The notes under the pieces: generated by a model
What the model saw: the letters and a program-made list of their open reading frames with translations, nothing else
Told to the model about the DNA's origin: nothing
Database searches by the model: none
Source of the DNA: JAWKJY01 sp041393535
GTDB lineage: Bacteria; Actinomycetota; Thermoleophilia; Gaiellales; Gaiellaceae
Length of the DNA: 64,000 nucleotides
NCBI GenBank assembly: GCA_041393535.1
Contig: JAWKJY010000007.1
Coordinates: 124,001-188,000 of the forward strand
Reading direction: 5' to 3'
Shown: one piece after another, positions 1-8,130 of the stretch
Position numbering within the stretch: the first letter of the stretch is position 1
How the letters are laid out: each line of letters opens with the position of its first letter
Made by a program: the position numbers and the translations under genes

Positions 1-816
1 GCCGAGCAGGAGCAGGATCGCCATCACGTACAGCCACACCAGCAGGAGCGCCACGCCGCCGAGCGCCTGGAGGGTCGCCGAGCGCGAGGTCAGGCGGACG
101 TAGACCGGCAGCAGCTGGACGGTCGCGCCGAGCAGGATGGAGGCCGTCACCGCGCCGGGCAGCGTCCGCCGCCAGCCCAGCGAGCGGGTGGGCAGGAGCG
201 TGTAGGCCGACCAGACGAAGCCGGTCAGGAGCACGAGCGAGGCGCCGATCCCGATCGCCTGGCGGAGCGGCCCGCTGCCGACGCCCATCCGGTCGAGGGC
301 CTCGGCGCCGGTCGTGGCGACCAGCAGCGCGAGCGCGAGGGCGAGGGAGAACGCGAGCACGAGCAGGATCGAGCGGCCCCGCTGGCGCAGGAACGGCCGG
401 CCCGGGACGCCGTGGATCGCGTCGAGCGCCGACGTGAGCGCCCCGAACAGGCCGAGCGAGCCCCAGAGCAGCAGGCCGAAGCCGATCAGGCCGATCGAGA
501 GCGAGCGGTCCTGGAGGGCCGTGATCGCGCGGATCAGGTCGTCCGCCGAGCTGCCGGGGAACGTCCGGCGCAGCTGCTCGACGAGCGCGCTCGTCTCGGT
601 CTGCTCGCCGAGCAGGCCGATGATCGAGATGGCGACGAAGAGGAGTGGGACGAGCGACAGCAGGGCGAAGTAGGCGACGCCCGCCGCGAGGCCGTTCCCG
701 CGCGCCTCGAGGTAGGCGTCCACGACGCGTCGGCCGAAGCGGGCGCCGCGGCCCACGCGCCGCCCGGCCGTCACGGCCGCGGCCGCTCCGCGCTCGGCGT
801 GCCGACGTCCGCGCAT
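1..816 (-). CDS. YihY/BrkB-family inner-membrane protein (C-terminus outside window)
   Basis: The 272 visible codons read as a multi-pass membrane protein of the YihY/BrkB (virulence factor BrkB, former 'ribonuclease BN') family. Visible family features are an N-terminal basic cytoplasmic stretch, the block AYFALLSLVPLLFVAISIIG near residues 48-67, and about five further hydrophobic segments running to the window edge. The ATG at 816 gives the usual 40-odd-residue basic leader before the first membrane segment. The stop lies beyond base 1, so the gene is incomplete here. The biochemical role of the family is not settled; an RNase assignment was withdrawn and transport has been suggested. Confidence 0.85.
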   Translation of the reverse strand, partial: MRGRRHAERGAAAAVTAGRRVGRGARFGRRVVDAYLEARGNGLAAGVAYFALLSLVPLLFVAISIIGLLGEQTETSALVEQLRRTFPGSSADDLIRAITALQDRSLSIGLIGFGLLLWGSLGLFGALTSALDAIHGVPGRPFLRQRGRSILLVLAFSLALALALLVATTGAEALDRMGVGSGPLRQAIGIGASLVLLTGFVWSAYTLLPTRSLGWRRTLPGAVTASILLGATVQLLPVYVRLTSRSATLQALGGVALLLVWLYVMAILLLLG

Positions 817-884
817 CGCCCGGGATGATGCCGGCCGGGGCCGGACGGGCGTCGAGACGCGCGTCCGGCCCCGGCCAGGGCGTG

Positions 885-983
885 CTAGCCGGCGAGCGCC
901 TGCTTGCGCTTGCGGCGGCGCAGGACGAACGCGATGGCGGCGGCGAGGAGCCCGCCGACCGCGATGGTGCGACGGTTGGCCAT
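885..983 (-). CDS. 32-residue single-span membrane peptide
   Basis: A tiny gene with a very good ribosome binding site (GGAGGTGCTGCC directly before ATG) encodes MANRRTIAVGGLLAAAIAFV followed by a run of Arg/Lys. It has one hydrophobic span and a positively charged cytoplasmic tail ending RKRKQALAG. The reading frame stays open upstream, but the Shine-Dalgarno motif fixes this start. No family is recognised. It lies between the BrkB gene and the divergently transcribed DUF1918 gene. A role as a small membrane or stress peptide is only a guess. Confidence 0.6.
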   Translation of the reverse strand: MANRRTIAVGGLLAAAIAFVLRRRKRKQALAG

Positions 984-1236
984 GGCAGCACCTCCTTCGA
1001 TGGGAGCGTGTGACCGTGCCCCCGCATCGTGCCATGACGCGGCCGGTCGTGCCTGCCCGGACGTCTCCCACGCGGCTCGACCGGCGGCCGGTCCCGGATG
1101 CCCCTGCCGGGATTCCCCGCAGCCGGGCTCCGCGGCCGGCACGATGCAGCCCGCGTGCGCGCCCTGCGAGGATCCCGGTGGAACCACCAGCCGGGCCGGC
1201 CGCCGAGGACGGGCGCCCGGGGGAAGGAGGCGAGTC

Positions 1237-1749
1237 GTGGGCGATCGCATCGATCCCCGCCAGGCGCAGGTAGGCGACACGCTCGTGCTGGAGGGTCGCC
1301 GGATCGGCGGCGCCCGGCGCACCGGGGAGATCGCCGAGGTGCTCGGCGACCCCGAGCGGCCCTACTTCCGCGTCCGCTGGGCGGACGGGCGCGAGAGCAC
1401 GCTGCACCCGGGCCCGGACGCCGCCGTCGAGACGACCCGGACCGCGGCCGCCGCGCCGGCGCCGAGGGCGCGGGCCGCCCGGAAGCCGCGGGCGAGGGCG
1501 GCCGCGCAGGCGGCGCCGTTCCAGACGAAGGACGCCGTCGAGTCGAGCCTGCGCGCGGCCGTCGGCGACCGGCTGATCGTCCGCCACCACCACCTCGGCG
1601 AGCGCGATCGGGACGCGGAGATCCTCGAGGTGCTCGGGCCCGACGGCCAGCCGCCGTACCGGGTGCGCTGGTCGGACGACGGGCACGAGAGCATCCTGCG
1701 CCCCGGCACCGACGTCTTCGTGGAGCACTTCCCGCACGACGGCGGGTAG
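1237..1749 (+). CDS. tandem DUF1918 protein
   Basis: A 170-residue protein with two copies of the short DUF1918 fold, each beginning VGD and containing (D/E)ILEVLG...PPYRVRWSDG-HES...PG-D. Copy 1 spans about residues 8-60 and copy 2 about 112-168. An Ala/Arg/Pro-rich linker joins them. DUF1918 proteins are usually about 60-residue single-domain actinobacterial proteins of unknown function with an SH3-like small beta fold, so the duplication is notable. The GTG start is chosen because GGAAGGAGG precedes it by 6 bases; upstream in-frame codons show no protein-like composition. Confidence 0.75.
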   Translation: MGDRIDPRQAQVGDTLVLEGRRIGGARRTGEIAEVLGDPERPYFRVRWADGRESTLHPGPDAAVETTRTAAAAPAPRARAARKPRARAAAQAAPFQTKDAVESSLRAAVGDRLIVRHHHLGERDRDAEILEVLGPDGQPPYRVRWSDDGHESILRPGTDVFVEHFPHDGG

Positions 1750-1758
1750 CGCCGGCGC

Positions 1759-4419
1759 TCACCAGGTCTTCAGGCGACGCGACTGCTCGACGGCGCGGAC
1801 GCGGATCCGGACGTCGACGGCGATCGCGCCGTCCGGCCGTGCGAGGACGGGGTTCAGGTCGAGCTCGGCGAGCTCGGGCAGGTCCTCTCCGAGCCGCGAG
1901 AGGCGGAGCAGGATGTCGACGAGGGCGTCCTCGTCCGCCGGCTCGGCGCCGCGGAAGCCCCGCACCAGGCGGCCCGCCCGGCCGCCGCGCACGAGCTCCC
2001 TGGCGTCCACGTCGGTGAGCGGCGCGAGCCGGAAGGACGCGTCGCCGACGAGCTCGGCGAGCACGCCGCCCGGGCCGAACGCGACGAGTGGCCCGAAGAC
2101 CGGGTCCTGCACGACGCCCGCGAGCAGCTCGACCCCGTGGGCGACCATCGGCTGGACGAGCACCGGCTCGCCGATCTGCGCGGCCGCCGCGCGGGCGCTC
2201 GCCTGGTCCGCCACGTCGAGGACGACGCCGCCGCGGTCCGACTTGTGCGCGCCCGGCTCGGCGAGCTTCACGGCGCACGGGAAGCCGACCTGGCGCGCGG
2301 CGGCCGCGGCCTCGTCGGGAGTCGCCGCCAGCCGGATCGGCGCCGTCGGGATCCCGTAGGCCTCGAGCAGCAGCACCGAGGCGACGGCGTCGAGCCAGAC
2401 GTCGGTCGACCCGTTCAGCCCCGCGGCCACGATCGCCTGCGCGCGCTCCCGGTCGATCCCGTTGAGCTCGGGCGTCGCGCCGGCCGCGCGGCGCAGCCAC
2501 TCCGCCCGCTCGACCGCGCGGCCGAGGGCGCGGGCCGCCGACTCCGGGTAGGCGAACGTCGGCACCGAGCGCGCGCCCGCGGGGATGCCGGCGGGGACGC
2601 CCTCCGCGGCGACGAGCGAGGCGAGCACGGGCTTCTGCTCGTCGGCGGCGGCCTCGGCGGCCCGCCCGATCGCCGCCGCGACCTCCTCGACGCCGGCGAC
2701 GACCGGCGGCACGAACAGGACGACGAGCGCGTCGACGTTCGGGTCGCGCAGGAGGACCGGCAGCGCCGCCTCGTAGGTCTGGGCGGTCGCCGAGCCGAGC
2801 AGGTCGACGGGGTTCGCGAGGCTCGCCTCGCGCGGGAGGAACGGCGCGAGGGCCGCCCGCGTCTCCGGGGCGAGCGACGGCAGCTCGATCCCAGCGGTCT
2901 CGCACGCGTCGGCGCAGAGGATCCCGAGGCCGCCCGCGTTCGTCACGACGGCCGCGCGGCGGCCGTGGGGGAGGGGCTGGCTCGACAGCAGCGCGGCCAC
3001 GTCCAGCAGCTCCTCGAGGGTCTGCGCGCGGATCACGCCCGCCTGGCGGAAGAGCGCGTCGACCGCGGCGTCCGAGCCGGCGAGCGCGGCGGTGTGCGAG
3101 CTCGCGGCGCGGGCGCCCGCGCGGCTGCGGCCCGCCTTCATCCCCAGCACCGGCTTGCGGCGCGCGACGCGGCGCGCGATGCGGGAGAACTTGCGCGGGT
3201 TGCCGAACGACTCGACGTAGAGCAGCACGAGCGCGGTCGCCGGGTCGTCCTCCCACCACTCGAGCAGGTCGTTCGTCGAGACGTCGGCCTTGTTCCCGAT
3301 CGAGACGAAGCTCGAGACGCCGAGGCCGCGCGGGCCGGCCGCCTCGAGCAGCGCGAGCCCGAGGGCGCCGCTCTGCGACGCGAAGCCGATCCGCCCGGCC
3401 GGGAACTGGCGCGGGGCGAACGTCGCGTTCAGGCCGCACTCGGAGACGGCGACGCCGAGGCAGTTCGGGCCGACGAGGCGGACGCCGTGCCGGCGCACGA
3501 GCGCGAGCAGCTGCTCCTGACGCGCGGCGCCCTCGCGCCCGGTCTCGGCGAAGCCGGCGGACACGACGCAGAGCGCGCGGGCCCCCGCCGCCAGCGCCTC
3601 GCCGGCCACGTCGAGCACCGCCTCCCCCGGGACGCAGATCACCGCCAGGTCGACGGGGCCCGGCAGGTCGCGGATCGAGGTCTCGGCGTGGACGCCGGCG
3701 ACCGGCTGCCCGTCCCGGTTGATCGGGAACGCCTCGCCGGCGAAGCCGCCGGCCAGCACGTTGCGGAAGAGCTCGCCGCCGATCGAGCCGCGCCGGGGCG
3801 ACGCGCCGACGACCGCCACCCGGCAGGGGCGGAACAGCGGGGCGAGCGACGCGACGACGCCCTCGTGGTCGCGCTGGTCGACGCGCTCGACGTACTCGGC
3901 GGTCGCGGCGATCGGGAAGCGCACCTCGACCTCGCCCGACGCGTACGAGCGGACGACGTCGAAGCCCGCTCCCTCGAACACGTGCAGCATCCGCCGGTTC
4001 TCCGGCAGGACCTCGGCGACGAAGCGCTCGACCCCCACGCGGCCCGCGTCGATGGCCATCTGCTCGAGCAGCCGCGTGCCGATCCCGCGGCCCTGCTCCC
4101 GGTCCTCGACGACGAACGCGACCTCCGCGGCCGACTCGTCGCGCAGGCGGGCCCAGCTGCCGATCGCGACGACGCGCTCGTGGTCGTCGTCGCCGAGCGT
4201 GCCGACGAGCGTGCCGCGCTCGACGCCGTCCGGGTCGACGAACGGCGCGACCAGCGACTCGCCGATCGCCGGCAGCCCGTGGAAGCGGGAGCGCAGGCTC
4301 TCGGGCGTCAGCCGCTCGAACAGCGACAGGAGCGCGGGCGCCTCGGCGGGCCCCGGCTGGTGCAGCCGGAGGGTCGCACCGTCCCGGAGGATGACGTCTC
4401 GGGCCTCGCGCTGCTGCAT
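1759..4419 (-). CDS. GNAT acetyltransferase fused to ADP-forming acyl-CoA synthetase (Pat-type)
   Basis: This 886-residue protein has an N-terminal GNAT domain (about 1-170, with the acetyl-CoA loop EDREQGRGIGTRLLEQM). It is followed by an NDP-forming acyl-CoA synthetase module: CoA-binding Rossmann domain from about 195 (VAVVGASPRRGSIGGELF), succinyl-CoA-ligase-like domains with the phosphohistidine-type motif SSHTAALAGS, and a C-terminal ATP-grasp domain (about 660-886). Proteins of this kind are protein lysine acetyltransferases (Pat) that acetylate acyl-CoA synthetases. E. coli PatZ has GNAT at the C-terminus; the GNAT-first order seen here matches the Streptomyces lividans PatA arrangement. 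Whether the synthetase half is catalytic here is not known. Confidence 0.88.
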   Translation of the reverse strand: MQQREARDVILRDGATLRLHQPGPAEAPALLSLFERLTPESLRSRFHGLPAIGESLVAPFVDPDGVERGTLVGTLGDDDHERVVAIGSWARLRDESAAEVAFVVEDREQGRGIGTRLLEQMAIDAGRVGVERFVAEVLPENRRMLHVFEGAGFDVVRSYASGEVEVRFPIAATAEYVERVDQRDHEGVVASLAPLFRPCRVAVVGASPRRGSIGGELFRNVLAGGFAGEAFPINRDGQPVAGVHAETSIRDLPGPVDLAVICVPGEAVLDVAGEALAAGARALCVVSAGFAETGREGAARQEQLLALVRRHGVRLVGPNCLGVAVSECGLNATFAPRQFPAGRIGFASQSGALGLALLEAAGPRGLGVSSFVSIGNKADVSTNDLLEWWEDDPATALVLLYVESFGNPRKFSRIARRVARRKPVLGMKAGRSRAGARAASSHTAALAGSDAAVDALFRQAGVIRAQTLEELLDVAALLSSQPLPHGRRAAVVTNAGGLGILCADACETAGIELPSLAPETRAALAPFLPREASLANPVDLLGSATAQTYEAALPVLLRDPNVDALVVLFVPPVVAGVEEVAAAIGRAAEAAADEQKPVLASLVAAEGVPAGIPAGARSVPTFAYPESAARALGRAVERAEWLRRAAGATPELNGIDRERAQAIVAAGLNGSTDVWLDAVASVLLLEAYGIPTAPIRLAATPDEAAAAARQVGFPCAVKLAEPGAHKSDRGGVVLDVADQASARAAAAQIGEPVLVQPMVAHGVELLAGVVQDPVFGPLVAFGPGGVLAELVGDASFRLAPLTDVDARELVRGGRAGRLVRGFRGAEPADEDALVDILLRLSRLGEDLPELAELDLNPVLARPDGAIAVDVRIRVRAVEQSRRLKTW

Positions 4420-4595
4420 CGCGCCTCCCGGCCCAGCCTACCGGGCCGCGTCGTCGTGACCGGTCGCCCGGCGTCCCGCCCCGTCCTTCATGCCCGGATC
4501 CTCGCCCGGCCGCGGCCCGCGCCGCATCGGCGCGCGCCCGGATGCGGCTCCGGCCTTTCGCTGACCGGCGATCCGGTTCGGGCCGGATGCGGGCC

Positions 4596-4609
4596 GGCCG
4601 GGCCCGGCC
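4596..4609. repeat. 14-bp perfect palindrome upstream of CBS-BON gene
   Basis: GGCCGGGCCCGGCC is fully self-complementary and ends 5 bases before a TAGGGT -10-like hexamer (4615-4620). It therefore overlaps the -35/spacer region of the likely promoter. It could be an operator or simply GC-rich symmetry. Confidence 0.3.
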
Positions 4610-4650
4610 GAGGATAGGGTGGTCGGCAACCGAGCCTCCAGGAGGTGCAC

Positions 4651-5292
4651 ATGCGGGTCGAGGACGTCATGACGCGCGAGGTCGTGACGGTGTCCCCGGA
4701 GACGTCGCTCCACGACGTCGCCGCGCTGCTCGCCGGGAGGGGCATCTCCGGCGCGCCGGTCGTGGACGCCGCCGGGACGCTGCTGGGCGTGGTCTCGGAG
4801 GGCGACATCCTCGTCCGCGAGCAGGGGACGAGGGAGCGCCGCGGCGGCCTGCTCGGCTGGCTGCTCGAGCCGGACGACGGCTGGCAGGCGCCGAAGCTCG
4901 CCGCGCGGACGGCCGGGGACGCGATGTCCTCCCCCGTCGTCAGCGTCGGCCCCCGGGTGCCCGTGTCGCGCGCCGCGCAGGTGATGGTCGACGAGAACGT
5001 CAACCGGCTCCCCGTCGTCGACGGCGGGAGGCTCGTCGGGATCGTGAGCCGGGCCGACCTCGTCCGCTCCTTCGTCCGCACCGACGCCGAGATCGAGCGG
5101 GCCATCCGCGAGGACGTCCTGCGCCGCCAGCTCTGGACGTCGCCGGACGCCGTCTCGGTCACCGTGCAGGGCGGCGACGTGACGATCAGCGGCGAGGTCG
5201 AGAACCGGGTGCTGGCCGAGGTCGTCCCCGCGCTCGTCCAGCGCATCCCCGGGGTCATCTCGGTCGACGCGAAGCTGACCTGGCCGGCCTGA
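4651..5292 (+). CDS. CBS-domain pair with C-terminal BON domain
   Basis: A 213-residue soluble protein. Two CBS motifs (about 1-60, beginning MRVEDVMTREVVTVSPETSL, and about 88-145, TAGDAMSSPVVSVGPRVPVS) form a Bateman adenosyl-ligand module. A BON domain follows (about 150-213, VTVQGGDVTISGEVENRV). CBS pairs sense AMP, ATP or similar ligands; BON domains are thought to bind membranes or lipids. The start is the ATG preceded by AGGAGGT; an in-frame GTG six bases earlier lies inside that Shine-Dalgarno motif and is rejected. Function is likely regulatory; the partner is unknown. Confidence 0.85.
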   Translation: MRVEDVMTREVVTVSPETSLHDVAALLAGRGISGAPVVDAAGTLLGVVSEGDILVREQGTRERRGGLLGWLLEPDDGWQAPKLAARTAGDAMSSPVVSVGPRVPVSRAAQVMVDENVNRLPVVDGGRLVGIVSRADLVRSFVRTDAEIERAIREDVLRRQLWTSPDAVSVTVQGGDVTISGEVENRVLAEVVPALVQRIPGVISVDAKLTWPA

Positions 5293-5311
5293 GTCGGCCG
5301 GGCGGCCGGCC

Positions 5312-6205
5312 GTGACCGCCGCGATCCGCTGCGAGGCGCTGACGAAGGACTTCGGCGGCGGCCGCGGCGTGCGCGCCCTCGACCTCGAGGTCGCGCCCGG
5401 CGAGGTGTTCGGCTTCCTCGGCCCGAACGGCGCGGGCAAGACGACCACGATCCGGCTGCTGCTCGACCTGCTGCGGCCGACGAGCGGCCGGGCGCTCCTG
5501 CTCGGCCTCGACGCCCGACGCGACTCGCTCGCGGTGCGGCGGCGGACGGGCTACCTGCCGGGCGAGCTCGCGCTCTACGAGCGCCTGACCGGCCGCGAGC
5601 TCGTCGCGTACGTCGCCCGGCTGCGCCGCGTCGGCACGGCCGAGGCCGATCGCCTCGCGGGACGGCTCGAGCTCGACCTCGGCCGGCGGATCGAGGAGCT
5701 GTCGCGCGGGAACAAGCAGAAGGTCGGGCTCGTGCTCGCGCTCATGCACCGCCCCGAGCTGCTCGTCCTCGACGAGCCGACCAGCGGGATCGACCCGCTC
5801 GTCCAGCGGGAGTTCCACGCGCTCGTGCGCGAGGCGACCGCGGAGGGGCGGACCGTCTTCCTCTCCTCGCACGTCCTGTCCGAGGTCGAGCGGATGGCGG
5901 ACCGGGTCGCCCTCGTCCGCGACGGGCGGCTCGTCCTCGTCGACGAGGTCGCGGCGCTGAAGGCCCGCGCGGTGCGCGAGCTCGAGCTCCGCTTCGCCGG
6001 CCCGGCGCCTGACGACGCCTTCCGCGGCCTCGCCGGGGTCGAGCTGCTGGAGGTCGAGGGGGAGCGCCTGCGGCTGCGCGTCGCCGGCTCCGTCGACGCC
6101 GCGCTCAAGGCGGCCGCGCGCTTCGAGGTCGTCGGGATCGCGACCCGCGAGCCCGGCCTGGAGGAGATCTTCCTCGCCTACTACGGTGGCGGCGATGCCG
6201 GGTAG
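5312..6205 (+). CDS. ABC transporter ATP-binding protein
   Basis: The nucleotide-binding subunit of an ABC-2-type exporter, 297 residues. It has Walker A GPNGAGKT (residues 37-44), signature LSRGNKQK, Walker B LLVLDEPTSGID and the H-loop SSHVLSEVERM. The C-terminal about 80 residues form the extra domain typical of drug/antibiotic exporters (DrrA/CcmA type). The permease gene follows with a short overlap, so the two make one transport system. The substrate cannot be inferred. GTG start. Confidence 0.9.
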   Translation: MTAAIRCEALTKDFGGGRGVRALDLEVAPGEVFGFLGPNGAGKTTTIRLLLDLLRPTSGRALLLGLDARRDSLAVRRRTGYLPGELALYERLTGRELVAYVARLRRVGTAEADRLAGRLELDLGRRIEELSRGNKQKVGLVLALMHRPELLVLDEPTSGIDPLVQREFHALVREATAEGRTVFLSSHVLSEVERMADRVALVRDGRLVLVDEVAALKARAVRELELRFAGPAPDDAFRGLAGVELLEVEGERLRLRVAGSVDAALKAAARFEVVGIATREPGLEEIFLAYYGGGDAG

Positions 6206-6992
6206 CGTGCTCGCGCGGACGCTCGCCGACAACCGGCGCGCGCTGCTCTGGTGGACCGTCGGCCTCGTCGGCCTGGTCGGGTTCGTCGTCGCGGTCTACC
6301 CGACCGTGCGCGACCGGCCCGAGCTCGACCGCCTGCTCGAGGACTACCCGGAGCTGCTCAAGGCGTTCCTCGGCGGCGGCCAGCTCGACTTCACCTCGCC
6401 CGCCGGGTACCTGTCGAACGAGCTGTTCTCGTTCATGGCGCCGCTCGTGCTGCTCGTCTTCGCGATCGGACGCGGCGCGGCGGCCGTCGCGGGGGAGGAG
6501 GAGCGCGGGACGATCGACCTGCTGCTCGCGTGCCCGCTGTCCCGGAGCCGGCTGGTGCTCGAGCGCGCCGGGGCGCTCGCGGCGCTCCTGCTCGCGCTCG
6601 GTCTCGCCCTCTGGCTCGCGCTCGTCGCGCTCGCGGCGATCGTCGGGATGGAGATCGGCGCGACCCGCCTCGGCCAGGGGGTCGCCAGCTCGCTCCTGCT
6701 CGCGCTCCACTTCGGCGCCCTCGCCCTGCTCGTCGGCGCCGCGACGGGCCGCCGCGCGCTGGCGCTCTCCCTCGCCGCCGGCGCCGCGGTGCTCGCCTAC
6801 CTCGTGAACGCGCTCGCGCTGCTCGTCGACTTCCTCGAGCCGTGGCGGCGCTTCTCGCCCGTCTACCACGCGATCGGCACCGAGCCGCTGCGGGTCGGGC
6901 TCGGCTGGGACCACGTGCTCGTGCTCGGGGGCGCGAGCGTCGCGATGGTCGCGGTTGCCGCGCTCGCCTTCGAGCGGCGCGACGTGCGCTGA
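6195..6992 (+). CDS. ABC-2 type transporter permease
   Basis: An integral membrane protein of about 265 residues with roughly six hydrophobic segments. The cytoplasmic loop motif GEEERGTIDLLLACPLSRSRLVLER is typical of ABC-2 permeases. It overlaps the end of the ATPase gene by 11 bases, consistent with translational coupling. The ATG at 6195 is preferred; an in-frame GTG nine bases earlier is possible. Partner of the upstream ATPase; substrate unknown. Confidence 0.85.
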   Translation: MPGSVLARTLADNRRALLWWTVGLVGLVGFVVAVYPTVRDRPELDRLLEDYPELLKAFLGGGQLDFTSPAGYLSNELFSFMAPLVLLVFAIGRGAAAVAGEEERGTIDLLLACPLSRSRLVLERAGALAALLLALGLALWLALVALAAIVGMEIGATRLGQGVASSLLLALHFGALALLVGAATGRRALALSLAAGAAVLAYLVNALALLVDFLEPWRRFSPVYHAIGTEPLRVGLGWDHVLVLGGASVAMVAVAALAFERRDVR

Positions 6993-6993
6993 C

Positions 6994-7022
6994 GGGCCGC
7001 CGCGCGCGGGGCGCGGCGGCCC
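6994..7022. terminator. bidirectional hairpin between convergent genes
   Basis: A perfect 12-bp stem, GGGCCGCCGCGC with its complement, closes a 5-base loop. It sits directly after the permease stop and just before the hydroxyacyl-CoA dehydrogenase stop. There is no T-run, as is common in high-GC actinobacteria. Confidence 0.65.
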
Positions 7023-7031
7023 GGGCGGCCC

Positions 7032-7898
7032 CTAGTACGTGAAGAAGCCCTGGCCGGTCTTGCGGCCGAGGTGGCCCGCCTTGACCATGCGGACGAGGCG
7101 CGGCGGCGGCGCCATGCGCGGCTCCCGGAACGCCTCGAACAGCGCCTCGGACGCGTGCACCTGGACGTCGACGCCGATCAGGTCGATCAGCGCGCACGGC
7201 CCGATCGGCCAGGCACAGCCGCCCTTCATCGCGAGGTCGACGTCCTCGGGCGTCACGCCCGCCTCGTCGAGCACCCGGACGGCGTCGTTCAGGACCGGGA
7301 TGAGGATCCGGTTGACGACGAACCCCGGCGTGTCGTTGCAGCGGATCGGCTGCTTGCCGATCGCCTGCGCGAAGGCGAAGGCCGCCTCGTAGACGTCCTC
7401 GTCGACGAGCGCGGTGCGCACCACCTCGACGAGGGGCAGGACCGGCGCCGGGTTGAAGAAGTGGAGGCCGACGATGCGCTGCGGCGAGGAGGTGGCGGCC
7501 GCGATCTCGGTGACCGAGAGGGCGGAGGTGTTCGTCGCGAGGATCGCGTCCGGCCGCACGACGGCCTCGAGCGCCGCGAACAGCTCCCGCTTCGTCTCGA
7601 TCTCCTCGAGCGCGGCCTCGATCACGATGTCGCAGTCGGCCAGATCGGCCAGGTCGGCGGTCGCCGACAGGCGCGCCATCGTCGCGTCCTTCTCCTCCTG
7701 GCTCAGCTTGCCCCTGGCGACGGCCCTGCCGAGCTGGTCGTCGATCCGCGCCCGGCCGCGCTCGGCCAGCGCGTGGTCGAGCTCGCGCCCGACCACCGTG
7801 AAGCCGGCCTGCGCGCAGATCTGCGCGATCCCGCCGCCCATCGTGCCCAGGCCGACCACGCCGACCGTCGCGATCCGTCCCGCCGTGCTCTCGCTCAT
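7032..7898 (-). CDS. 3-hydroxybutyryl-CoA / 3-hydroxyacyl-CoA dehydrogenase
   Basis: A 288-residue NAD-binding dehydrogenase: Rossmann motif VGVVGLGTMGGGIAQICAQ at the N-terminus, family block ATNTSALSVTEIA, HFFNPAPVLPLVEVV with the catalytic His, and the C-terminal domain with DTPGFVVNRILIPVLNDAVR and HLGRKTGQGFFTY. It oxidises (S)-3-hydroxyacyl-CoA in fatty-acid or butyrate/PHB metabolism (Hbd/PaaH/FadB2 group). The ATG at 7898 places the Rossmann motif at the usual distance from the N-terminus; an upstream in-frame GTG at 7940 would add 14 atypical residues. Confidence 0.92.
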   Translation of the reverse strand: MSESTAGRIATVGVVGLGTMGGGIAQICAQAGFTVVGRELDHALAERGRARIDDQLGRAVARGKLSQEEKDATMARLSATADLADLADCDIVIEAALEEIETKRELFAALEAVVRPDAILATNTSALSVTEIAAATSSPQRIVGLHFFNPAPVLPLVEVVRTALVDEDVYEAAFAFAQAIGKQPIRCNDTPGFVVNRILIPVLNDAVRVLDEAGVTPEDVDLAMKGGCAWPIGPCALIDLIGVDVQVHASEALFEAFREPRMAPPPRLVRMVKAGHLGRKTGQGFFTY

Positions 7899-7944
7899 CC
7901 GCTCCGGCCCGTCCTCGTTCGTCGTCGCCAGCCGGGCCACGGTA

Positions 7945-7976
7945 GCCGATCGCCCGGGGCGCCCCGGGCGATCGGC
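7945..7976. repeat. 32-bp perfect palindrome
   Basis: Arm GCCGATCGCCCGGGGC is followed immediately by its exact reverse complement with no loop. It lies between the 3' end of a possible small membrane peptide gene and the 5' end of the dehydrogenase gene. It could terminate the first, act as an operator for the second, or be an extended hairpin site. Confidence 0.6.
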
Positions 7977-7977
7977 C

Positions 7978-8073
7978 TCAGACGAGCTCGACCGCGATCA
8001 GCGCCGCGGCGAGCAGCCAGAGCGCCGAGAGGAGCGCGAGGAGCGGCAGGAGTGGGCGGAGCGAGGGCTGCAT
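7978..8073 (-). CDS. possible 31-residue membrane peptide
   Basis: A short ORF, MQPSLRPLLPLLALLSALWL followed by AAALIAVELV, is almost entirely one transmembrane segment and has GC-ending codons except one. No clear Shine-Dalgarno motif precedes it and no homologue is recognised. The 32-bp palindrome starts one base after its stop, as expected for a gene end. Coding status is uncertain. Confidence 0.4.
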   Translation of the reverse strand: MQPSLRPLLPLLALLSALWLLAAALIAVELV

Positions 8074-8085
8074 CGCGGGAGGGGT

Positions 8086-8115
8086 GCCCCGCTGATCGGC
8101 GGGACGGCGCGGGGC
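8086..8115 (-). terminator. terminator-like hairpin
   Basis: GCCCCGC pairs with GCGGGGC across a 16-base loop, 16-45 bases after the stop of the 219-residue gene transcribed leftward. Weak but well placed. Confidence 0.35.
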
Positions 8116-8130
8116 TTGAGCCGCGGTTGC

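Noticed and set aside
2137..4617. Very long open frame antisense to the GNAT-synthetase gene
   Set aside because: Its translation is Arg/Ala/Asp-rich without domains. In DNA this GC-rich stop codons are rare in the antisense frame of real genes.
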